A program made the position numbers and the translations under genes. Below the pieces are notes generated by a model. That model had not been told where the DNA came from, made no database searches, and saw only the letters and a list, made by a program, of their open reading frames with translations. A stretch of 64,000 nt of DNA from NCBI GenBank assembly GCA_904063045.1, contig CAJFCJ010000007.1:2053404-2117403 (forward strand), given 5' to 3'. Positions 47,152-58,363 of this stretch are shown one piece after another; within the stretch, counting starts at the first letter, position 1; every line of letters begins with the position of its first letter. This stretch comes from Dimorphilus gyrociliatus. Taxonomy: Eukaryota; Annelida; Polychaeta; Dinophilidae.

Positions 47152-50096
47152 TTATAATTTACTTTGAAATTTTCGTTTGATGTTATTGTAGGTCTTTGGA
47201 TTTTTTCTTAAATAGAAAACACCCAATACGACAACAATTAAAATTACTGCGAGAGTACCAAAAACGATTCCAACAATCATACCAACGTTGCTATGAGTCG
47301 TTACAACATACGCTCCCCCATTTGAAACTGATAGTTGCACCATATCATCATTAACTTCTGCATCTATTTTACTCCACGTTGCGAAATCGGATTTGACCCA
47401 TGCATGATACACGGTAACTGAATGAGCCCTAGGTCGCTCGAATCTAATTTTCATTTGAAATTTTTTTGATTCTGCTGCCAAAACATTGTCAGGTTCTATC
47501 AATATTAGATGGCTAGATATCTTTCCGTTGGGGATATTACCATTTCTTTCGTGCAATTTCTGTTCCACTTCATCTTTATTTATTTCTGATAGTTTAATCC
47601 TATGAAGTTGATCAAACGTCCCACGTTCAATTTGAATGTCGCAAGTACCATGTGGACTTGAAATATTTCCGCCATTCCAACCAATAGCATGAAATTCAAA
47701 AGTTATGCCAGACACAGAGATAATCCGACCTTTTTGGCTTCTATTCGAGAAGTTGTTGTTTCTTGTCGACATATAATGATAGACACCAGATGATGTTACT
47801 TTTCTTGGCCCTAAATCGAAATAAGGTTTTGCTGCGTCTAATTCGGATAATTCTCCTGTTTCTTCCAAAAATGCCAACTTCAGTTTATCTTCTTCAGATA
47901 AGCCAAGGAAGGAGATGTTGCTGAAATGTTGGGGCAAACTCCTCCCCCAATGTCCAACTTTAGGTAATCTATCATACCAGTCCAATACATTAGTTTCTGT
48001 ATAAATCGCCTCTCTCTGAAGATACGACATGTAAGCAAAACGCTAAATAGTTTAGTTTTATCGTCTTATACCTGTAAAATGACGTTCGATCTATCAGTTC
48101 CAATTTTACCTTGCCCATCATTATTGTTGGGATTAGTATTCGATCCCGTCCATCTGTTGTTTTTTTATTAATAGTATTATTACAACAAGTTGATAGTCAT
48201 TTACATAACTATTTAAGAAAAATTCTTACTGAAAATGAATATAATCATCCTTAGCTATTTCCATAGTATTAGGAACGAAATCGTACTCAACAGCTGGGTA
48301 AACTTGAACAATGTTACCTCTTTTTCCACGGACGTTGAGGTTATGTATAACTTTATCTCCGAATTCATCCTTTCGCTTTCGAATTTCGAAACTATGTGAT
48401 CTAAATAATACCAGTTTTTGAAAATATTGAATATATATGTTTATATAAAAAAAATTGACCTGTCTTGGAAAGTTCTACCAAATTGAGCAGTATTGATAGC
48501 TAATTCAAGTTTAAAACTATTTTTAGAAAATAAATAAGGCGGAAATAAATCCACAGTTGGGTTATTTTTCAATTTATAGCCTCTCTCTTTTGCTTCCTCG
48601 TCAGAAGAAAATCCAAATTTTTTCGTACTAATTCCATCTGGTTCATTTTGCTTAAAATTCGTATTCCAGCCATCGTAATCTCCAGTTGAGATATTATAGC
48701 GAATTCTAAAGGCACAATGCTTATTTTCAGTTTTTGGTAATGTCCAGTTGAAACCACTAGCGTAGCCTCCTATACCATTTCCAAGATGATTGTCTCTGGT
48801 ATATTCAGTCTCTCTACAATCGGGTGCAGGTACTCCGTGTGGTCTAGATTGTATCCAACCACACTCTTTCTTTGCAGTACTTGTAGCAGTTGAACAAAAT
48901 GCCTTCAAGGAAAAAAATTTCAATTTTTTTAATGACTAATTAAAAGTTAAATCTCTTACTTCGCAAGCTTCTTTATTATGATTAATAGCGTTGCTGTTAG
49001 ATATTTTCTTCATTTCTTCAACTGGAATATGGCAATAAAATCTTCCCTTAACATTTTCACTTTCCTCTTGATAATAAGGACATCTTGATGCGTCATTGGT
49101 TAAAATAGCTACATCCTAAATAATGAAAAATTTGTATAAGTTTAATGAAAGGGTAAAAAATACTAAATCCCTACAATCCAGGGAGAAGGTGCCCAGTAAG
49201 GATAATAATCCCTTTCCTCTGGGCATTCATATCCGTATCGTTGTCCATTTTTATTTTGTCTCGTATAAGTAGAATCTTTTACTTTATTTCTTTTATTTCT
49301 TCTGTTGACCGGAATCTAAATATTTAATTAAAAAGGAATTAGTAAAGGTTAATAGTGACGTGGATGATCCCAAAACAAATGTTGTATTGGTTTGGTATTT
49401 TTAGAATAAATAAAGATAATTACTTGATCCGCAGTGTACAAATGTTCATTTCGAGCTCTGGTCAAACATTGTAAATAATGAGTGTATGATTCATGCATCC
49501 CATATTCATAATCGGTATCACAATCCGCGTTGGAACATTCCTTCTGATTTTCAGGAATTGTTTTAATGGTTGCTCCATCCCTTAAATTCTCATTACACAT
49601 ATACTGCATTATTATCTCACAATGCCCATTAACATCATGGCAAGAATGTTGATTGGTCCTAAAAGAAGAAAAATTTCAAATTAGAATACATTTTGAAATG
49701 GTATAAATATTCTTTTTCTACAAACCATTCTATAGGTAATTTTGATCCTGAATAATAATATACATTTCCGACATTGTAACCTCCCCTATTGTTGTTCTGA
49801 GAATCGAATAATCTACAACAAATTTAAACGTAAAATCATTAACTGAAAAGAAATTGAACAAGAAGAAAAGGTAAATGTTACCTTTTAGCATTTCGTCGTT
49901 CTCTATTTGGTTCATCAAGCCTATTGTTACTTCCTCTGTTAATTTGATCAAAGTTTTATTAAAAAAACATAACGATCTGTTTATTAACTATGAACTATGA
50001 TGATTGAACTTACCGAAGATTATGTAAATAAATATCACATTCTGCAAGAATCAAACAAGAAACAAAAACTAAACATTTTTGAATTTTAATAAACAT
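47152..50096 (-). CDS. DD3-3-like signal-anchored membrane/secreted protein
   Basis: The protein belongs to the family named after Dictyostelium DD3-3, of unknown function. Minus-strand exons run from a signal peptide ([19 protein letters not shown], start 50096) directly into the family hallmark [19 protein letters not shown], then [14 protein letters not shown], a Cys-rich region ([21 protein letters not shown]), [33 protein letters not shown] and [22 protein letters not shown], and a last exon 48030-47152. The last exon adds DOMON-like beta-rich sequence and a C-terminal membrane helix ([21 protein letters not shown]) with a short basic tail. It has at least nine exons with short introns; I did not fix every boundary. 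Type I membrane topology is inferred. Cys pairs suggest an extracellular fold. Confidence 0.75.
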
Positions 50097-51077
50097 AGTC
50101 TTAGTTGTTCAGTGTTCAACTGAAAACATTAAATGCGCTATTGCTGACTTATAAGTACGTGATTTCTAAAGGTGACTCATAGTGTATTCCTTCGTATGAG
50201 CGAAATAATTTCTCCGTTCTGTGAAAACTGGTTAAAGTTAAAAAATTCTAAATTACATTAACATTCATTTACTCATTACTAAGAACAGATTAAATATTAA
50301 GAATGAATGGAAAACTTATATTTTAAGATTAAAAAATCTTCCAACATTTTAAGTGAAAAAGATTTTATTTATTCATATATTAAGGAACTTATTATAATAT
50401 GTATGAGTTGAATTTTTACATTGGATTCTTTGAACTTTGTAACAAAGGGTATTCTCTTGTTCAGTATAGAATACAAAGTCTAAAAGTACTATTGAATTCC
50501 TTTTAATTTAAAGCTGCTTATAATATCATAGTGTTATACTTAAAAGCTAGTTCTATTTATACCAGTAGATAGAGAGAAAATGAAAGAGGTATCCATTCTA
50601 CCTAAATATATACGGTTACTCGATGCAATCTTACAACGGAAGTCGTTGAAAGATTACTTTGAATGACAAAATGTCACAATTTCCATCAATATGCAATATT
50701 ATCTATCTGTTGCGGGAGGGATGGTGGATGGGGAGAAATGCAAATGTTAGTTAAAAATAGATTGCATATTTTTAAACAATATAATCTTAATGAATTCAAA
50801 GAATGTTATGATTATAAGCATTTATGCTAGTTATTAGTCAATTATGTATATATATATATATATATTAAATTACCAATTTGAAAAAGTATGAGTCATTATT
50901 TGTTTGAAGGATTGTATTGAATAAAATCAACATTTTTGTTAAAAATAAATGATTATCTAAACGTCCCACTTGAAAATATTATTAAAAATATAGAGGGATA
51001 CAGGATTAAGATAGTAAAAACAGTTATTGAAAGCCACATTGAAATTGAAAGAATTGTCTTCTTATTCGTTATCCAAC
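50097..51077. other. AT-rich intergenic region
   Basis: About 1 kb with a (TA)n tract at about 50845-50866. Apart from the presumed promoter of the DD3-3-like gene next to 50097, nothing is recognisable. Confidence 0.45.
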
Positions 51078-52249
51078 TCATTGAGGTTTTAGAGGTGTTA
51101 GTCTAACGATTTTCTTTGTAAAAACTCCCATTAACTCAACTTCTGCAATTTTATTAATTTTCACTATTTTACTACTTTTGGCAACTTCGGCAAAGGCTGT
51201 CCCTGAAAATTTCATTTCATTTGCAGAATCTAATTGTAGGTTTGCAGAGGAGTTGTTTTTAAAATGAACTAAACATTTTCCGGAAACCAGAACCTTCTTT
51301 TTCACTCGATTATCTTCGAAAGTAGTCGATTTCTCAATTTGTTCTTCGTTTACTTCAGTTATTGTTAAAATACCAATTTTTCTCTTTGAATTCTTCGCTC
51401 TAATTTGGAATAAATCGTCCGTATTTATGATATTAATCGAAAAGGCGAAACCTTCTTTTTGGCTATCGGACCAAAAAACGTTGTCATTCTTATTTAGGCT
51501 GCTAGGTTCAAAGGTCAGACGTTTTCCGTAACCTTGTCCAATACTTTTAAGGATAAGTGGTCTATTGAAAACCAACTTATTATTTCTCATTTGCCTTACT
51601 TGGTACCTGAATCCAACAGATATTCTTGGATCAATATATGTTCCTGTATTAATAAAAACAAAATATAATGTACATATTCTATTTCTGAATCACCTAAAAT
51701 AGTTTAAGGACGGATTACTAGTGTTACAACGTTAATAATTTCAGATCGCCGTGGTAACGTCTGACTTATCGGCTGCAGTGTCAATCGATTTCATATCCAA
51801 TAAAACATAGTTCATTCACTCTTCAATTATTTTTATCTGTTTAAACTTTAGTATGCAAAGTCTAAAACATAGACATTTTAATCAACTACATACGCTTTAG
51901 TTTGAATTGACTTTCTTAGTGATTTTTTTTGTTTTTCGTTTATCAGCAAAAACTGCAGTTCTGTAGAGTAAATACAAATTTAAAAATTCTTACCAATTAC
52001 TGCCATTTCGTATTGTTTCATTCCATAAATATCATACGTTATGTTTAAATTTCTATCAATAACAATTTGATTCTCTTCGGTTAAATTAATTGGTTTTTCT
52101 GAAACAGTTAAAAGTTGAGTTTGTTCAATTTTCCTGTTTTCTAATTCAGCCTCAATATCTTGTAAGAAATTTTCGGTTGCAATCTTCGATATAAGATCGT
52201 TGGAGATGACATTATTCTCAGCGATAAATCCTAATATTTCGTTTTCCAT
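51078..52249 (-). CDS. Unrecognised two-exon protein
   Basis: Two exons (52249-51994 and 51643-51078) join in phase across a GTAAGA...ACAG intron into 273 residues that I do not recognise. The N-terminal 50 residues look helical and acidic (ENEILGFIAENNVISNDL). The rest alternates short hydrophobic and basic segments typical of an all-beta fold, with landmarks TYIDPRISVGFRYQVRQM at the junction, LKSIGQGYGKRLTFEPSS and KRKIGILTITEV. There is no signal peptide, membrane helix or cysteine-rich motif. It is divergent from glutamate synthase across a gap that contains four CACGTG sites. The spliced frame and consistent codon use support a real gene. Confidence 0.6.
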
Positions 52250-53101
52250 TAGTTTCGAAAGCTTTGGGATTCGCTATCAAAATAGTTTTTTTTGCAAAAT
52301 GTAGAAAATTTGGAAAAAAAAGTCCTTAAATTGTACTCACCTTGGAAGTACTGGCTTCTTCGGGTTTTGACTGGATATAACTGGATGATGCTTGCTCGCC
52401 CAGGAAAATTGTAAGCAAATGATATGCAAATATCTGGGTCTTGCTACATTCAACAAATGAGCATGCGTAGCCAAGATTCTAGAAGTCGAATAGCATAGTA
52501 TATATACTACAGTAAACGATCACGTGTAGGAGTAGTATTGTCCACGTGGGTTTGTTGATAAATAGTGAGATGGATGCTGATTCGTCATACCGAAGAACAA
52601 TTATGCGCTGTTTAATATTCAAAAGATCATTTGAATCCACGTGACTAGGGAGTGGGAGTACAACTCGCCGATTCACATGCACACATCACCATGGTGTTTT
52701 TCCATAATTTTTGTTCATGCAGTAAACAACCTATGAAACCTAGTTTAAAGTGCAAGTTTGTTTTGATGAAACTCTCAAAAGTCACGCATCTAGGCTCATA
52801 TATAAAAAAGAATGTACTTTCTACCTAAATGAACTATGTATGGCACCCTCTATCTAACATACATCTGTCTGCTGCAAAAAAAAATAAGTCACGTGACGCA
52901 ACACTCGCAAAGCTCTCCACAGACAAACTGTCAAATCGTTCCAGTTCGTTACCGGCATAGGGTCTCCACCAAGCAGCAACTAGGAATTCAAAACGATCAT
53001 TGCTTTGCTCTTCGGATAATATTAGAGATCAATATTATCTGTAATAATAGAAATCAAGAAGGATATACAAGGTTGTTTCAAGTGTATTAGGGGCGAATAC
53101 C
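52250..53101. promoter_or_regulatory. Divergent region with a cluster of CACGTG boxes
   Basis: 850 bp between the divergent orphan gene and glutamate synthase. CACGTG occurs at 52521, 52543, 52638 and 52890; the last is part of a perfect GTCACGTGAC palindrome (52888-52897) about 205 bp before the synthase ATG. Four copies in under 400 bp is far above expectation for AT-rich DNA. A frame at 52836-53090 has no protein features. Binding by MITF/TFE, USF or MYC-family bHLH-zip factors is inference. Confidence 0.55.
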
Positions 53102-56100
53102 ATGAAGAGTATCGGTTTGTACAATTCTTCCTTTGAAAAGGACGCTTGCGGCGTTGGTTTCGTTGTGAATATTAAAGGAAAAGTATCCAACCAGGTTAGT
53201 TGATGTATTTTGAATATGATTTAAATAGTAAAACGAAATATTTTTCATTAGTACTTTATAGTTTTCTTCTCTTTAAAAGATGAACTAAGAGATCTTTTAT
53301 GAGAAACTTCCTGCCTTAAGCATGTTCAAACAGATTTTATAAGCAATTTTTGCTTGATTTCTTTTTTATAATGGCTAAAGAATGTATAAAAAGCAACGAA
53401 TAAGATGATAAGCCTATGATAGTGATATTATTTTTTTTATCGTCATCAGATTTTGAGAAATGCCCAAGTTATGTTGGAAAGAATGGATCACAGGGGTGCT
53501 TGTGGTTGCGATAATGATACGGGAGATGGTGCAGGCGTTCTAACTAGTATTCCTCACGAATACTATAAACAATGTTTAAGGTTATTAATTAATTGTTTAA
53601 AGAATATTGTAAAAGTTTTCTATTTGAACTAATATAAAAATTTTAATAAAGTAGTTTTGTTTTTTATAAAAAAAAAATAAAACATATATTAGTTCTTCCT
53701 CATATAATACTTAGAAAATGAGATAAGGTATAATCGACCTTTGCATTTTGATCTGTTTGGACTATTTCTAGAAAGAGAAAATGTTTTACAATCGAACGGA
53801 AAATTTTCTTTTAAGTAGGATAAGACTTTGAATAAAAAAAAACGCACCAAACTACTTGATATAGTTAATGGATTTTTACTATTAGCTTTTTTGGTCACGA
53901 AACACTGATCTTTCTTTTTCCATTAGGGCTGAAAATGTAGATCTTCCTGATTGCGATAAGTATGGAACAGGAATTCTCTTTTTAGAGAAAAAGAATCATT
54001 TGAATGTGGAAGAGACATTTGAGGAAATTGCCAAAGATTTACAATTAAAGGTATATATATCCATCTCTGGGCTCACTATATTCAAATTTATATTAAATTT
54101 TCGACGTATTTCATATATACTGTATAAATTGATAATATCAACGTTCTATATAGTCGGCTATTAATTTCTTATATCTTATTTAGAACTGTTAATAGACCGA
54201 TACATTAAAATCTATCTTGACAAATCGCAATTTCGTGTTGGACGCCGTTGACGTCAATATTAGTTTCCATAACAACGGTATTATTACCATCAAACTATAT
54301 CATCCTTTCAAAAGACTTGACAAGTTTATATAAAAAAAATTTTATCCCAAAGATTAATACTTATTGCCTTTGAACTGAAAGAAATTCCATTGGACATAAG
54401 GCGTCTCTTAATAGACTAAACATTTTTACTATATATTTATATAGATAAAGGGTTTATATATATATATATATATATACTGTATATATTGCAGTAGACTTTA
54501 CTCATTGTTTTTTATTATCTAATTTAGAAATCAATTTACAGTGCATTAGGCAACGGAATATAACTTGTGGATATTCCTACAGTATGGAATTATACTGTAG
54601 AATGACAAACATATTTATATTTAGATGATACTGAAAAGATAAACCTCGGAAGGAAATTTTAGAATAGTCTTCTTTAAGTTTATAGAGAATTTTTATTTAA
54701 TTGAATTACAAAAGAATCTATATATAAAAGCAAATATATAAAATATATATAATATACCGTTATATAAACTTATTTAAATAGCCGTTATCTTTATAATGCA
54801 TTCACTGGAAATGCATAGAATTGCATACGTTTTTATGAGCAATCAATAGCATTCATAAAGTAAAATACTTTGTACGAGAAATACATGCAATATGGAAAAT
54901 AGGTATGCAAAAAATTTGACTCCTACATTAATTATTTACATAAACCTTCTTTGTAAAAATCGCTATTGTTGCAATGTAATTTTCTATATTCTATTTATAG
55001 ACTTTATAAGCTTATATTAAAAAATTTGTAACAAATTGTATTCGTTCATCTTACAGGTTATTTATTGGAGGACTATTCCGACTAATAGTGAAGTTATAGG
55101 ATCTGTTGCGAAAGAAGTTGAACCTTTTATGCGCCAGGTCATTATTTCTCTTTTCAGTTTCCGCTCTTCTTTTTTTATTTAGATTTCTTTCCTTGACAAA
55201 CTTATTAGTCTATATAGATCAATATAGAGAGCGGGCTCTCTGCTGATTTCATTACTTTAATGCATTTTTTTTTCTATTGGACTCTTCTTCTTTTCTTTTA
55301 CAGGTTTTTGTAACTTCTGAAAATGATATTGATTATAAAGAATTCTCAAAGAAGGTTTAGTTTAATTACGTGAAATGATCTTTAATTTATTTAAAGAAGA
55401 AAGTAACGATTTCAGATTTTCCTTCTACGTAAACGAGCTACGCACAGAATTCCTGAAAAGGGCTACAGATTTTATATTTGTAGTTTGTCAACAAAGACTA
55501 TTATCTATAAAGTAGGTTATTAAAAATCCTTTCTAATTTGCTTTTGTTACAAACTAATTTGTTTCTGATTGCTATTTTAGGGTTTATTGACTACGAAACA
55601 ATTATGGGAGTATTTTGAGGATTTAAAGAGTAACGATTACAAAATAAAACTAGCTTTGGTTCATAGTCGATTTTCAACAAATACATTTCCTAGTTGGGAA
55701 AGGGCGCATCCCATGCGGTAAACTTTTAAAAGCTTCGTTATTATTTATTCTGAAAGGTCTATTACACAGATTTTTAGCCCATAATGGAGAAATTAATACA
55801 CTTAGAGGAAATGTTAACATGATGATTTCTCGAGAAGGAGTCGTATCGTCGAAATCCTTCACCGACTCAGAGTTATCATCGATTTTTCCTATAATCGAAC
55901 CAGAAATGTCAGATTCTGGAAGTCTTGATAATGCTCTTGAATTGCTTATGCATGCCGGTGAGAGACAACTTCCGGAGGCTGTCGTTACGATGGTTCCTGA
56001 AGCTTGGCAGAGAGATACAACTATGGCATTAAATAAAAGAAATTTTTACAAATGGTCTTCCTTCGCGATGGAACCATGGGATGGACCAGCTCTTTTGACT

Positions 56101-58331
56101 TTCACCGACGGCAGATATATAGGTGCCGTATTGGACAGAAACGGTCTCAGACCCAGTAGATTTTACATCACTAAGGACGGTAGAATGATAATGGCCTCTG
56201 AAGTGGGTATTGCCGATGTTGACACTGATAAAGTAGAATTAAAGGGGCGGCTAAAGCCTGGTCGAATGCTTTTAGTTGATACAGAAGAGGGAAAGGTTAT
56301 TGAAGATACTGATTTTAAAAATCACATTGCTGAGCTAAGACCTGTTGGAGAATGGCTGAAAAAAGAGGTACAATGAATATTTAATTTTATTTCAATTACA
56401 GTTGCCTTATTGATCTTTTTTCTTCTAATTATAGTCATTCACCTTGGAAGATCTCAAAAAGCACCATTCTGATATCCACCAATTTAATCAAAATGGTAAT
56501 CATAAAACTATCGATTGTCAGTTAGAAGAGGAGAGAAAATTCGCAATGTTTGGCTATAATACAGAAACCATAGAACTTCTTCTCAAGCCGATGTTTACCA
56601 CCAAAAAAGAAGCCCTAGGTTCAATGGGCAATGATGCTCCACTAGCTTGTCTATCAAATTACAATCCTAGAGTTTGTGATTATTTCAAGCAACTTTTCGC
56701 TCAAGTTACAAACCCTCCGATTGATCCTTTCAGAGAAGAAATTGTTATGAGTTTAGTAAGTGTTGATTTTCCATTCAACGACAATTTACTATATTTACGC
56801 AAGCATTCTTTACATAAACAAATATAAATAAATTATATTTTCTTCTTCAGATGTGTCCTATAGGGCCGGAAGGGAATTTACTTCAGCCTGGGCCGGAACA
56901 ATGCAGAAGGCTAATTTTAAAGCAGCCCATCTTATCCCTATCTGATATTGAAATATTGAAAAGAATCTCTTACCGTAATTTTACTTCTAAAGTTATTGAT
57001 ACTACATATCCTTTAGAACAACATATCCATGGACTGACCTCAAATATTGACAGAGTTTGTAAAGAGGCGGAAGAGGCTGTCCTAAATGGTAATCATTTCT
57101 TAGTCTTATCTGATAAGGCAGCTGGAAAAAGTCGAGTACCGATCTCACCTCACTTGGCTCTTGGTGCAGTCCATCATTATTTAATTAATAAGAAATTAAG
57201 AATGCGAATTGGTTTAATAGTCGAAACTGGTGAATCCCGCGAAGTTCACGATTTTTGCACTCTTGTCGGCTATGGAGCTGATGCAATCTGTCCGTATATG
57301 GTATTTAAAATGGCCAAAAGATTAAGAGTGAATGGAGAAATTAAAGAAAACGACGAAGAAGCGTTCAAAAATTATGTAGCTGCTATTGAAAGAGGTATGG
57401 CTAAGGTTATGGCCAAAATGGGAATTTCTACCCTTCAGAGTTATAAGGTAATAATCTAACTAAAGAATTAGTAGTACATTCTATAACGTCTTTTACCTTA
57501 TATTTTAAACGTAGTCTGCTCAAATATTTGAAGCTGTCGGTCTATCAAAGGAAGTTATTGATAAATGCTTTAAGAACACCGCCTCCCGACTTGAAGGAAC
57601 TGATTTTACTGTTTTAGCTCAAGAAGCATTGAATCGGCATAATTTTGCATTCGCCGAAAGAGATTGCGACAATAAAATAATTCCAAATCCCGGATTTTAT
57701 CATTGGAGAAAAGGAGGAGAGAAACATATGAACGATCCCATTAACATTGCCAACTTGCAGGTTTTTCATTTAAATAGAAATATCTTATTAGCTATTTAAT
57801 TATTAATTTTTCCAATAGGATGCAGCCAGGAGAAACAATAAAGAGGCGTACCAGAAGTTTACTGAATCTGTCTCTGAAGCATTAAGACATTGTACTCTAA
57901 GAGGTCAGTTGGAATTTAGAACAGTGGAGAAGAAAGTGAATATTGAAAACGTTGAATCCGCTGCAAACATTGTACGAAGATTTGCGACAGGAGCCATGTC
58001 ATTTGGTAGTATTTCATGGGAAACTCATACTACTTTGGCAAAAGCCATGAATAAGATTAAAGCTAAGAGTAATACGGGGGAAGGCGGGGAAAAATCTGAA
58101 AGATATTTAAATCAAGATTCGAATAATAACACTCGAAGCGCTATAAAACAAGTAGCCAGCGGGAGATTTGGCGTAACCAGTTCTTACCTAGCGCATGCTG
58201 ACGAACTACAAATAAAGATGGCGCAAGGTGCTAAGCCGGGAGAAGGCGGAGAATTGCCTGGATACAAGGTTACGGAGGATATAGCCTCTACAAGAAATTC
58301 AATTCCTGGTGTTGGATTAATTAGTCCTCCG

Positions 58332-58363
<32 letters not shown>

